From Duganella levis (lineage in GTDB: Bacteria > Pseudomonadota > Gammaproteobacteria > Burkholderiales > Burkholderiaceae_D), in assembly GCF_009857605.1 (NCBI RefSeq), contig NZ_WWCT01000001.1:603720-667719 (forward strand): a stretch of DNA of 64,000 nucleotides. The letters run 5' to 3'. This document shows positions 56,484 to 64,000 of this stretch, in pieces. Numbering within the stretch: the first letter of the stretch is position 1; each line of letters opens with the position of its first letter. The notes beneath the pieces are model-generated. The model was not told the DNA's origin, did not search any database, and saw only the letters and a list, made by a program, of their open reading frames with translations. A program made the translations under genes and the position numbers.

Positions 56484-57125
56484 ATGACTATTACTATCGA
56501 CATCACTTCGGACTTCATCTGCCCATGGTGCTGGATCGGCCACACCAACCTGAAGGAAGCGCTGGCGCTGGCCGGCCAGCCGCACATTCAGCAGCGCTTT
56601 CTGCCGTTTGAACTCAATCCCGGCATGCCGCCGGAAGGCCTGAACCGCCAGGCCTACCGCACCGCCAAGTTCGGCAACTGGGCACGGTCGCAGAGCATGG
56701 ACGAGGATGTGACGCAGGCCGGCAAGCAGATCGGCCTGGACTTCCACTACGACCGCATCGAGCGCACGCCGAATACCCGACTGGCGCACAAGCTGATCGC
56801 CTATGCCCAACTGCCGGGAGATGGCATCAAGAGCGAGAGGCTGTTCGAGGCGCTGTTCGTGGCCTACTTTTCCCACGGGCGCAATATCGGCGATCCGGCG
56901 GTGCTGGCCGACCTGGCTGCCTCTCAGGGTCTGGATACGCAGGCGGCGCTGGCCTATATGCACAGCGACACCGCCGATACGCTGCTGGACGCCGCCCTGG
57001 CGCAGGCCCATGCGGCCGGCCTCAACAGCGTGCCCAGTCTGCTGATCGGCAATCACCGCATCGCTGGCGCGCAAACGGCGGAATCCATGGCCGCCATTCT
57101 TGTAAAGCTGAAAAATCATGAATGA
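56484..57125 (+). CDS. DsbA-family (FrnE-like) oxidoreductase
   Basis: A 213-residue cytoplasmic thioredoxin-fold protein of the FrnE/2-hydroxychromene-2-carboxylate isomerase-like group. The redox motif Cys13-Pro-Trp-Cys16 sits in TSDFICPWCWIGH, and the cis-Pro loop is NSVPSLLIGNHRIAGAQ. It lacks a signal peptide, so acts in the cytoplasm on thiols. GGAG lies upstream of ATG 56484. It follows the bd operon by 10 nt and overlaps the next gene by 8 nt. Confidence 0.92.
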   Translation: MTITIDITSDFICPWCWIGHTNLKEALALAGQPHIQQRFLPFELNPGMPPEGLNRQAYRTAKFGNWARSQSMDEDVTQAGKQIGLDFHYDRIERTPNTRLAHKLIAYAQLPGDGIKSERLFEALFVAYFSHGRNIGDPAVLADLAASQGLDTQAALAYMHSDTADTLLDAALAQAHAAGLNSVPSLLIGNHRIAGAQTAESMAAILVKLKNHE

Positions 57126-58266
57126 TACCGAACGCCTCGCCACTCCGCGCCACGCGATCATCATCGGCGGTTCCCTCGGCGGCCTGTTCACGGCCGTCAC
57201 GCTACGGGCCATCGGCTGGACCTTTGAAATCGTCGAGCGTTCGCCGCACGAACTCGACAGCCGGGGCGGCGGCCTGGTGCTGCAACCCGACGTGCTGGCG
57301 GCACTGCGCTTCGCCGGCATCCGCATCCCCGACAACATAGGCGTGCCCTCCGCCGACCGGATTTACCTGGATGAGCATGACGAGGTGGTCTACCGCAACT
57401 TCATGCCGCAGACGCAGACCTCGTGGGGCATGCTGTACACGCTGATGAAAGACACCATCCCCGCCGAGCAGATCCACACCGGCGAAGAGTTTGTCGGCTA
57501 CGAGCCGGGCAGCAAGGGCAAGGTGCGCGCCTTCTTCGCCAGCGGCCGCAGTGCCGAGGGCGATTTGCTGGTCGGCGCCGACGGCCCGCACTCCACCCTG
57601 CGCGAACTGGTTCGCCCCGACAGCGCGCCGACCTATGCCGGTTACGTGGCCTGGCGCGGGCTGGCGCCGGAACTGCGGGTGGCGGAACGCGCGCGCCGTC
57701 TGCTGGAAGGGACATTCGCGTTCCAGCAAGGCCCCGGCCACATGCTGCTGGAATACATGGTGCCCGGCGAGGACGGCTCGGTCAAACCGGGCGAGCGGCG
57801 CTGGAACTGGGTGTGGTACCGCAAGATCGATGCGGAGACGCTGAAAAGCGTGCTAATCGACCGCAAGGGACACCAGCACGGCTTCTCACTGCCGCCCGGC
57901 ACCGCCAGGAAAGAATACACCGACGCCTTGCGGGCCGACGGCCGCACCATGTTGGCGCCGGCATTCCAGGAGCTGATGGCGGCCACCGACGACATCTTCA
58001 TGCAAACCATACAGGATTTGCAGATGGACCAGATGGTGTTTGGCCGCGCCATCCTGCTGGGCGACGCCGCCTTCATTCCGCGTCCGCATACCGCCGGCGG
58101 CTCGGCCAAGGCGGCAGCCAATGCCCTGGCGCTGGCGCTGTCCTTGCGCAACCATCAGGCCGGCATCGACGCCAGTTTGCAGGAATGGCAACAGCAGCAA
58201 CTGGACGCCGGCTACCGCATGACCGACTCCGGCATCTCCATGGGGCAACAGATTATGGGTCTGTAA
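57118..58266 (+). CDS. FAD-dependent monooxygenase (salicylate-hydroxylase-like)
   Basis: A 382-residue flavoprotein. N-terminal GxGxxG is AIIIGGSLGGLFTAVTLRAIG; the DG motif is DLLVGADGPHSTLRELV, and the C-terminal GD motif is GRAILLGDAAFIPRPHTAGG, with ANALALALSL after it. These fit the group A flavin hydroxylases (FAD_binding_3, including 2,6-dihydroxypyridine hydroxylase-like enzymes). The substrate is unknown. It starts 8 nt inside the end of the FrnE-like gene. Confidence 0.9.
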   Translation: MNDTERLATPRHAIIIGGSLGGLFTAVTLRAIGWTFEIVERSPHELDSRGGGLVLQPDVLAALRFAGIRIPDNIGVPSADRIYLDEHDEVVYRNFMPQTQTSWGMLYTLMKDTIPAEQIHTGEEFVGYEPGSKGKVRAFFASGRSAEGDLLVGADGPHSTLRELVRPDSAPTYAGYVAWRGLAPELRVAERARRLLEGTFAFQQGPGHMLLEYMVPGEDGSVKPGERRWNWVWYRKIDAETLKSVLIDRKGHQHGFSLPPGTARKEYTDALRADGRTMLAPAFQELMAATDDIFMQTIQDLQMDQMVFGRAILLGDAAFIPRPHTAGGSAKAAANALALALSLRNHQAGIDASLQEWQQQQLDAGYRMTDSGISMGQQIMGL

Positions 58267-58345
58267 GAGAGAGGCCACAGGGGTGACGGTCGGCTACAAT
58301 TGGCCAATCGTCAACCCGCGCCGCTGGCGCCCCTCCGGAATCTTT

Positions 58346-60190
58346 ATGGAAGAACATGGCTTTCTGCTGCACGCAACGTTTTATCTGATCGCCGCCGTGG
58401 TGCTGGTGCCGCTTGCCAAGCGCATCGGCATGGGCGCGGTACTCGGTTACCTGATCGCCGGCGCCCTCATCGGCCCCTGGGGACTGAAGCTGATCGGCAA
58501 CGTGGAAGATGTGCTGAGCATTTCGGAATTCGGCGTGGTGCTGATGCTGTTCCTGATCGGCCTGGAGCTGGAGCCGAAAAAGCTGTGGCAGCTGCGGCGG
58601 CCGATTTTCGGCTGGGGCGGCGCGCAGGTGCTGATCGTCAGCGCGGCGCTGACCGGGATTGCCGTGGCCTTCGGCGTCGACTGGAAGGTGGCGCTGGTCG
58701 CCGGCCTCGGCCTGTCGCTGTCCTCCACCGCCATCGTCCTCGCCACGCTGGGCGAGCGCAAGCTGTTGTCCAGCCCTGCCGGCTCGGCCAGCTTCTCGAT
58801 TCTGCTGTTGCAGGACATCGCCGCGATCCCCATGATCGCCTTGGTGCCGTTGCTGGCCGGCGTGGCCGCAGAACACGGTAGCGGCGGCTGGCTGCGCGTC
58901 ATTAAACTGGTGGCGGTGTTCCTGACGCTGATCGCCTTCGGCCGCTGCCTGGTCAATCCCATCATGCGCTACCTGGCGCGTACCGGGCTGCGCGAACTCT
59001 TCACCGGCTTCGCGCTGCTGCTGATTATCGGCATCTGCCTGCTGATGGAATGGGTGGGCTTGTCGCTGGCGCTGGGCACCTTCGCCGCCGGTGTACTGCT
59101 GGCGGACTCGGAATACCGTCACCAGCTGGTGAGCGACCTGGAACCGTTCAAGGGTTTGCTGCTCGGGCTGTTTTTCATGGCGGTCGGCATGTCGGCTGAC
59201 TTCGGCATCCTGCGGGCCCAGCCGCTGCTGATCATCGGCCTGACCTGCGGCCTGCTGCTGGTCAAGGGCGCCCTGCTGTATGGCATGGCCTACTGGTTCG
59301 AGATTCCGCGTAGCCAGCGCCTGTTTTTTGCGCTGCTGATGTCGCAAGGCGGTGAGTTTGCGTTCGTGGTGTTCGGCACCGCCGTCGACACCAAGGTGCT
59401 GACGCCGGAAACTTCGGCCATACTGGTGATGGTGGTGACCTTGTCGATGGTGGCCACGCCGCTGCTGCTGTTACTGCACGACCGCCTGGTGGCGCCGCAC
59501 CTGCGCGCCGCCAAGAAGCAGCGCCAGGCCGACACCATCGAGGTGGAGAATCCGGTGATCATCGCCGGCTTCGGCCGCTTCGGGCAGATCATCGGCCGCC
59601 TGCTGGCCGCCAACCGCATCGGCGTGACCGTGCTCGACCACGACCCGGATCAGATCGAGCTGCTGCGCAAATTCGGCTATGAAGTGTTTTACGGCGACGC
59701 CACCCGCATCGACTTGCTGGAAGCGGCCGGCATCGGCAAGGCAACCGCGCTGGTGATCGCCATTGACGACGTCGCCGACAGCCTGTCGCTGGTCGATGCG
59801 GTGCGCGAGCGTTATCCCGAGTTGACCATCCTGGCGCGCGCGCGCAACGTCAGCCACTACTACGACCTGCTGGATCGCGGCGTGACGCTGATCGAACGCG
59901 AAACCTTTGAGGCGGCGCTACAGTTGGGCGGCAAGGTGCTGCAACAGCTGGGTGTGAGCGCCGAACGCGCCGCGCACGCCACCAATATCTTCCGCACGCA
60001 CAACCTGAAAACGCTGATGGAAGTCTATCCGCATCAGCAGGATCAGGAAAAAATGGCGTCGCTAGCACGCAAGGGCCGGCTGGAGCTGGAGGAAATGATC
60101 GCTGGCGATGCCGAGGCGTTCAAGGATGTGGAGATACTGGCCGGCGATCGCGCCGACCCAGCCTCAATTACGCAGCCGCAGCAGCCTTAG
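58346..60190 (+). CDS. Kef-type CPA2 monovalent cation:proton antiporter
   Basis: A 614-residue inner-membrane protein. About 12-13 hydrophobic segments form the Na_H_exchanger domain (YLIAAVVLVPLAKRIGMGAV, SLSLSSTAIVLATLGERKLL, ALGTFAAGVLLADSEYRH). A cytoplasmic RCK/TrkA-N domain (~395-510) starts NPVIIAGFGRFGQIIGRLLAA. The KefB/KefC-like membership suggests glutathione-gated potassium efflux used in electrophile stress; no separate KefF/KefG gene is adjacent, and the FrnE-like gene may be unrelated. ATG 58346 is preferred to the earlier GTG 58283 because it begins the first membrane stretch. Convergent overlap with the next gene is 23 nt. Confidence 0.9.
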   Translation: MEEHGFLLHATFYLIAAVVLVPLAKRIGMGAVLGYLIAGALIGPWGLKLIGNVEDVLSISEFGVVLMLFLIGLELEPKKLWQLRRPIFGWGGAQVLIVSAALTGIAVAFGVDWKVALVAGLGLSLSSTAIVLATLGERKLLSSPAGSASFSILLLQDIAAIPMIALVPLLAGVAAEHGSGGWLRVIKLVAVFLTLIAFGRCLVNPIMRYLARTGLRELFTGFALLLIIGICLLMEWVGLSLALGTFAAGVLLADSEYRHQLVSDLEPFKGLLLGLFFMAVGMSADFGILRAQPLLIIGLTCGLLLVKGALLYGMAYWFEIPRSQRLFFALLMSQGGEFAFVVFGTAVDTKVLTPETSAILVMVVTLSMVATPLLLLLHDRLVAPHLRAAKKQRQADTIEVENPVIIAGFGRFGQIIGRLLAANRIGVTVLDHDPDQIELLRKFGYEVFYGDATRIDLLEAAGIGKATALVIAIDDVADSLSLVDAVRERYPELTILARARNVSHYYDLLDRGVTLIERETFEAALQLGGKVLQQLGVSAERAAHATNIFRTHNLKTLMEVYPHQQDQEKMASLARKGRLELEEMIAGDAEAFKDVEILAGDRADPASITQPQQP

Positions 60191-60437
60191 GCTTGCGCGG
60201 GGCGCGTGGTTTCTTTGGCGTCTCGGCCACGTCAGCCTGGCCTTTGCCCTTGACCGACTCGATCAGTGCGGCGACATAGGTGTTGCGGGCGGTCTGGGCG
60301 ATGGCGACCTGCTGTTGCAGGCGCGCCAGCTCGGCGTCCACCACCTGCACGTTCAAGGCCTGCATCTTGGCGGTTTCATTCAGGTTTTCCGAAGCATACG
60401 AAGTGCCATTGATCGTGATGTATTGCGGCAGACTCAT
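60168..60437 (-). CDS. DUF6447-like small protein with Lys/Pro/Ala tail
   Basis: An 89-residue cytoplasmic protein. The N-terminal half (YITINGTSYASENLNETAK, NVQVVDAELARLQQQVAIAQ) matches the DUF6447 family of short coiled-coil proteins by my recollection. The C-terminal ~25 residues are Lys/Arg/Pro/Ala rich (TPKKPRAPRKPKAAAAA), a likely nucleic-acid-binding type tail. Its end overlaps the Kef-type gene by 23 nt. Function unknown. Confidence 0.7.
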   Translation of the reverse strand: MSLPQYITINGTSYASENLNETAKMQALNVQVVDAELARLQQQVAIAQTARNTYVAALIESVKGKGQADVAETPKKPRAPRKPKAAAAA

Positions 60438-60579
60438 GATTTTCCTTATTTAAATATACTTTGCAGATCAGTAATAATCTGCGGCAGCATTATGGCTTTC
60501 AAGGTCGGCACTGTCAACGCAAGGCACTGGCTGGCCCGGATGCGCTAGAATACCCGCTGCTTTTAACGACGTAAAACTG

Positions 60580-61806
60580 ATGAACGATATTGATACCTGC
60601 GCGTTATGGACCCATCGCCAAACTGGCCTGGCGGCGGCATCGCTGGCGCTGCTGTTAAACGCCGGTGTTGCCTTAGCGCAGGCGCCGAAGCCGGCCGATG
60701 CGCCGCCCGTGGCCGCAGAGGTCAAACTGGACACGGTCACCGTGCAGCGTGGCGACTTGCAGCAAACGGTCGAGGCCATCGGGAAATTGCAATTTCATCG
60801 ATTTGCGGACGTCAATGTCCAGGTCGCGGGCCAGATCAAGGACGTGCCGGTTGCCATCGGCGATGCAGTACAGGAAGGCAAGCTGGTGATGGAGATGTCG
60901 CCGGCGGTCAAGGCCAATCAGGTGGAGAGCAACCGCGCGCAAATGGCGCGCTTGCAGGCCGAACTGGCAGACCAGCAGGCCCAGACCGATTTCGCCGAGT
61001 TGCAGTTCAAGCGCCAGACCCAGCTCAAGGCGCAAAATGCCACCCGCGAAGAAAGCTATGAGTCGAGCCGGATGACGCTGTCGTCCGCCCGCGCCCGCAT
61101 GGACGCCATCAACGCGCAGATTCAGCTGCTCCAGGCGACGCTCAAATCCGACGAAGAAAGCCGTCAGCATACGCAAGTGCTGGCGCCGATCACCGGCACC
61201 GTGGTGGCGCTGAATGCGCACGCCGGCCAAACGGTCAACATCGGCCAGGCCGGCGGGCCATTGATGCGCATTGCCGATCTGTCGCAAATGACGGTGCAGG
61301 CGCGCGTGGCGGAAGTCGATGTCACACGCCTGCGGCGCGGCATGACGGCCAATTTCAAGACGCCCGGTTATCCCGACCGCACGTGGTCCGGCAAGCTGCG
61401 CCAGGTAATTCCTGTGCCGGCCGAGGGCACCGGCGAGCAAGGCAAGCAGACGTTTTATAACGTCCTGTTTGAGGTCGACAATCCGGAACAGGCGCTGATG
61501 AGCGGGATGACGGCCCAGGTGCAGTTCATCGTCGTGCAGGCCAAGGATGCGGTGCTGCTGCCGGTCGCCTTGCTGAGCAAGCGTAATGCGGACGGCACGT
61601 ATGAGGTCCACGTGGTGACCGCCAACCGCCAGGTGGTGCCGCGCACGCTGAAAATCGGCGTGCGCACGCAGCAGCAGGCACAGGTGCTGTCTGGCCTGGA
61701 GGCCGGCGAACAAGTGCTGGCCGGCCCGGTGCCGGCGGTCGCATTGCGCGCCAAGCCGGCAGCGCCCATCGTCAAAGCAGCGAATACCCCGACTGGAACG
61801 CCATGA
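60580..61806 (+). CDS. MacA-like periplasmic adaptor of an efflux system
   Basis: A 408-residue periplasmic adaptor (HlyD/RND-MFP family). Signal peptide (AAASLALLLNAGVALAQA), barrel-sandwich lipoyl halves (VQVAGQIKDVPVAIGDAVQEG, LAPITGTVVALNAHAGQTVN), an alpha-helical hairpin (~125-190, SNRAQMARLQAELADQQAQ) and a beta-barrel plus membrane-proximal end. The order of lipoyl, hairpin and VIPVPAEGTGEQGKQTFYNV resembles MacA, which serves ABC pumps. The last 4 nt overlap the outer-membrane factor gene. The expected MacB permease is absent from the operon. Confidence 0.88.
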   Translation: MNDIDTCALWTHRQTGLAAASLALLLNAGVALAQAPKPADAPPVAAEVKLDTVTVQRGDLQQTVEAIGKLQFHRFADVNVQVAGQIKDVPVAIGDAVQEGKLVMEMSPAVKANQVESNRAQMARLQAELADQQAQTDFAELQFKRQTQLKAQNATREESYESSRMTLSSARARMDAINAQIQLLQATLKSDEESRQHTQVLAPITGTVVALNAHAGQTVNIGQAGGPLMRIADLSQMTVQARVAEVDVTRLRRGMTANFKTPGYPDRTWSGKLRQVIPVPAEGTGEQGKQTFYNVLFEVDNPEQALMSGMTAQVQFIVVQAKDAVLLPVALLSKRNADGTYEVHVVTANRQVVPRTLKIGVRTQQQAQVLSGLEAGEQVLAGPVPAVALRAKPAAPIVKAANTPTGTP

Positions 61807-63188
61807 AACGACGCTCTCTGCCGGCGTTATGCCTCGCCGGCGCGCTGTTGGCAGGCTGCGCGCACACGATTCCGGTGGAGCAACCGGTGCCAACCATGGA
61901 CTTGCCGGCCGGCTGGTCGCAGGCAGCAAAACCAGCGGGCCAGGAATGGCCCGACGCCCAGTGGTGGCAACACTTTGGCAGCGCCGAGCTGAGCCAGTTA
62001 GTGCAGGACGGGCAAGCAAGCAACCTGGAACTGGCCGCCGCGCTGTCACGGGTGCGTCAGGCCGAGTCCCAGGCGCGCATTGCCGGCGTTTCACTGCTGC
62101 CGTCGGTCGATCTGTCAGCCGGCGCCAGCCGGGATCTGCCGCTGGCTGGCCATCGCAACGCCAATGTGTCGTCGAGCGGCGTGTTGCAGGTGTCGTATGA
62201 AGTCGATTTCTGGGGCAAGAACAAGGCCGGCGCCGCTGCGGCCGAAGCGTCGCTCAGGGCCAATGTCTATGATCGGCAGACTGTCGCCCTCACCGTCACG
62301 AGCGGCATCGTGGCGACCTATCTGCGCGTCCTGTCGCTGCACGACCGCCTCATCGTCGCGCGCGAGAACACCAAAAACGCCGAGCGGGTGCTATCGCTAG
62401 TCGAGGCCCAGAGCAGCGTCGGCGCCGCCACGTCGGTCGACCTGGCGCGTCAGCGCTCCGCCGTGGCCAGCCAACGCGCCGCCATCCCGGATTTGCAGCA
62501 ACAGCAGCGCGAGGCGCAATCCGCACTGGCGATCCTGCTCGGCCGGCCGCCGCAAACCTTCAGCCTGCCCGACAACGGACTCGACACCATCAGCCTGCCG
62601 GAGGTAACGCCGGGCATGCCGTCCGAATTGCTGTCGCGGCGCCCCGATATCCGCCGCTCGGAAGCGATGCTGGCGGCCGCCAGCGCCAACGTCGACGCCG
62701 CGCGCGCGGCATTATTTCCCAGCATACGTCTGACCGGATCGGCCGGCACGCAGAGCAGCGCCCTGGTGTCACTGCTGAATGGGCAAAACTTGTTCGCCAA
62801 TGTCGGCGCCTCGCTGGTGGCGCCGATTTTCGACGGCGGACGCCTGCGCACCGAGCGGGACCTGGCGATCGAACAAAAACAGGAACTGGTGCAGTCCTAT
62901 CGCTCGACGGTTCTGTCGGCCTTGGCGGAAGTAGATACCGTGCTGGGCGAGATTAAGAGCCTTGATGAACAGCGCCGGTTAAAGATGGTCGAAATGGAAC
63001 AGGCGCGGGTGGCCTTCAATCTGTCGGAGATCCGCTACAAGGCCGGAGCGGAAGACTTGATGACCGTGCTCGACACCCAGCGCAGCCTGGCGGATGTGCA
63101 AAATGAGCTGGGTATATTGAAACTCAAACGGCTACAGGCCACGGTGTCGCTGTACAAAGCCCTCGGCGGCGGCTGGCAAGCCAGCTAG
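61803..63188 (+). CDS. TolC/NodT-type outer-membrane efflux lipoprotein
   Basis: A 461-residue outer-membrane factor. A lipoprotein signal (LPALCLAGALLAGCAHTIPV, lipobox LAGC) is followed by the two OEP repeats (SQLVQDGQASNLELAAALSRV, NIDAA-like ANVDAARAALFPSIRLTGSA, NLSEIRYKAGAEDLMTVLDTQ). It forms trimers that span the outer membrane and receive drugs or metabolites from an adaptor. Translation is coupled to the MacA-like gene (ATGA). No permease gene lies between or after, so the inner-membrane pump must be encoded elsewhere. Confidence 0.93.
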   Translation: MKRRSLPALCLAGALLAGCAHTIPVEQPVPTMDLPAGWSQAAKPAGQEWPDAQWWQHFGSAELSQLVQDGQASNLELAAALSRVRQAESQARIAGVSLLPSVDLSAGASRDLPLAGHRNANVSSSGVLQVSYEVDFWGKNKAGAAAAEASLRANVYDRQTVALTVTSGIVATYLRVLSLHDRLIVARENTKNAERVLSLVEAQSSVGAATSVDLARQRSAVASQRAAIPDLQQQQREAQSALAILLGRPPQTFSLPDNGLDTISLPEVTPGMPSELLSRRPDIRRSEAMLAAASANVDAARAALFPSIRLTGSAGTQSSALVSLLNGQNLFANVGASLVAPIFDGGRLRTERDLAIEQKQELVQSYRSTVLSALAEVDTVLGEIKSLDEQRRLKMVEMEQARVAFNLSEIRYKAGAEDLMTVLDTQRSLADVQNELGILKLKRLQATVSLYKALGGGWQAS

Positions 63189-63247
63189 CCAACGCGCAGC
63201 CAGCCCCGGCCTGGGTGTGACTCTGCCAACCATGGTGGGACGGGGAC

Positions 63248-63550
63248 TTAGAAAGTGATGGTCCACTCGCCGGCAGCAGTTGCCTGGCGGATGGCGGTGG
63301 CTTGGGTGGTGGTGATGTTGGCGGCAACGGCCTGGGTGCGGGTCATGGCGTACGGGCTTTTCAGCTGGCAGGCGACGGCCGGGGTGGTTTTGGCGGCAGC
63401 AGCGCTGGCTGCGGCCGAGCTCTGAACGTTGCAAGACTCTTTCACCTCAAAGCTGACTTGCATGGAAGCGGTCGAGATTTTCCCGGCGGCGCTGGCCAGC
63501 AGTGGCAGGCTAAACAGAACGATGGCAAATGCTTTAGTAAAAGTTTTCAT
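63248..63550 (-). CDS. Small secreted Ala/Thr-rich protein with two Cys
   Basis: A 100-residue protein. Signal peptide (AFAIVLFSLPLLASAAG) then a short beta-like section SMQVSFEVKESCNVQSS, an Ala-rich linker and VACQLKSPYAMTRTQ. The single Cys in KESC and the one in AVAC may bond, like the pairs of spore-coat U/fimbrial-like secreted proteins, but no family can be claimed. ATG 63550 begins the signal peptide. It lies convergent with the efflux gene, 59 nt away. Function unknown. Confidence 0.65.
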   Translation of the reverse strand: MKTFTKAFAIVLFSLPLLASAAGKISTASMQVSFEVKESCNVQSSAAASAAAAKTTPAVACQLKSPYAMTRTQAVAANITTTQATAIRQATAAGEWTITF

Positions 63551-63698
63551 TTTCACACAATTCGTTGAGGTGGACGTCATTTGTATGGCGCCGTTAATCG
63601 GGTAGCCAACAAGTTTCGAAGTGTTGATCTACAGGAAGAATTTTATCCCAAAGAAACAATCTATCGAATATTCACAATTGGAATAAAAATTGCCGCGT

Positions 63699-63740
63699 GG
63701 AAAACTCGTGATTTTTGGTGAGTTTTCCGCGTGATTTTTT
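63699..63740 (+). terminator. Terminator-like hairpin with T-run
   Basis: GGAAAACTC (63699-63707) pairs perfectly with GAGTTTTCC (63720-63728) around a 12-nt loop. A run of six T (63735-63740) follows after a short gap. A copy of CCGCGTG stands on each side of the stem (63693-63699 and 63727-63733). On the other strand a T-run follows as well, so it might serve both directions. Confidence 0.45.
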
Positions 63741-63778
63741 ACTCTATTTATGAAGGAAAAACGCATGCGCTCATTACG

Positions 63779-63809
63779 AGGTTTTCATAGGGAAAACCAG
63801 TGAAAACCT
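63779..63809 (+). repeat. Alternative hairpins built from GGTTTTC/GAAAACC
   Basis: AGGTTTTC (63779-63786) can pair with GAAAACCT (63802-63809), or GGTTTTC (63780-63786) can pair with the nearer GAAAACC (63792-63798). The two folds exclude each other. Related GGAAAAC units occur in the hairpin at 63699. Confidence 0.4.
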
Positions 63810-63873
63810 GGCGCAGTAGAGGCACCCGAATAGACACGTGAAAATACGCACATTGTCACAGCAGTCCCCTCAC

Positions 63874-64000
63874 TGTTGATTTGCATCCAAAACTGACCCA
63901 CTTTGCCGCATAATTTGCACACGAAACTGACCCACGTTTAATTCACAATCCTACTCATGACATTGAGTGGGGAATTGGAGTGATCGACGTGGCATTACTA
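63874..64000 (+). mobile_element. Left end of an IS21-family insertion sequence (cut by window edge)
   Basis: From TGTTGATTTGCATCC onward the sequence has the look of an IS21 left end. Two near-identical 21-nt repeats (63881-63901 and 63915-63935, both starting TTGCA and ending AAACTGACCCAC, 18 of 21 matching) correspond to the multiple terminal repeats bound by IstA. An istA start follows. The right end and the rest of the element lie beyond the window, so completeness is unknown. Confidence 0.85.
63980..64000 (+). CDS. istA: IS21-family transposase IstA, first codons
   Basis: GTG 63980 begins VIDVALL, the usual start of IstA proteins of the common IS21 group. GGGGAA lies a few bases upstream as a ribosome-binding site. 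Only seven codons are in the window. Confidence 0.75.

Larger units (their letters stand above)
63551..63873. other. A+T-rich intergenic stretch without a gene
   Basis: About 320 bases, much richer in A and T than the rest. It should hold the promoter of the small secreted protein at its left end. In the middle are two hairpin zones (entries below). No frame of useful length is seen. The composition may mark foreign DNA near the IS21-type element. Confidence 0.6.

Overview
The window is high-GC DNA whose gene content points to a betaproteobacterium of the Oxalobacteraceae (Duganella/Massilia-like). The clues are many TonB-dependent receptors, a PEP-CTERM protein, a PhrB-type photolyase, GH2/GH43 enzymes and a cyanide-insensitive-type cytochrome bd operon. 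This assignment is inference from gene content and style; no rRNA or marker comparison could be made. No tRNA, rRNA or CRISPR array was seen. Genes are densely packed, and at least nine convergent gene pairs abut or overlap.

Region by region. 0-3 kb: a catalase 3' end, a SulP anion transporter and a Crp/Fnr regulator. 3-4 kb: a REP-associated tyrosine transposase (RAYT) bracketed by a near-perfect 26-bp inverted repeat. 4-9 kb: two TonB receptors around a Fur-box-like site and a small DUF2946 protein. 9-13 kb: flavohemoprotein Hmp and a sulfonate/nitrate-type ABC importer with a strong dyad just before its first gene. 13-15.6 kb: a chemoreceptor translationally coupled to a shortened periplasmic binding protein, divergent from a TetR regulator, with palindromes between them. 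15.6-19.8 kb: a compact zinc-limitation cluster (ZnuD-like receptor, small secreted Cys/His protein, Zur-like regulator, COG0523 GTPase) with two palindromic Zur-box candidates.

20-28 kb: a phytase-like lipoprotein that overlaps a short RecQ helicase tail to tail, a PilZ protein, two coupled secreted proteins (a metalloprotease-like protein and an unusual PEP-CTERM protein that continues past its anchor), OsmC and an OMP beta-barrel receptor. 28-29.4 kb: a 1440-bp IS3-family element that landed in the 3-nt loop of a bidirectional terminator and brings its own terminator. 29.4-34 kb: a LivJ-like binding protein, a hybrid histidine kinase and an M20 peptidase. 34-41 kb: a Fur-type iron island, with a DUF3649-PepSY-DUF3325-siderophore receptor operon divergent from a second siderophore receptor and two Fur-box-like sites between. 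41-44 kb: a degenerate renalase-like gene, a MerR regulator and an FeS photolyase. 44-50 kb: a LacI regulator with a GH2-GH43 glycan operon. 50-53.6 kb: a second hybrid kinase, an Old Yellow Enzyme and the fluoride channel CrcB. 53.6-60.2 kb: cydAB, a DUF2474 subunit, a DsbA-like protein, an FAD monooxygenase and a Kef-type antiporter. 60-64 kb: a MacA-like adaptor and outer-membrane factor with no permease, a small secreted protein, an A+T-rich hairpin zone and the left end of an IS21-family element that runs off the window.

No single clearly new multi-gene defence or biosynthetic system was found. The best leads are the IS insertion inside a terminator loop, the RAYT and its inverted repeats, the TetR/chemoreceptor/truncated-sensor module, the zinc cluster with its candidate boxes, the PEP-CTERM read-through protein, and the efflux pair that lacks its pump.
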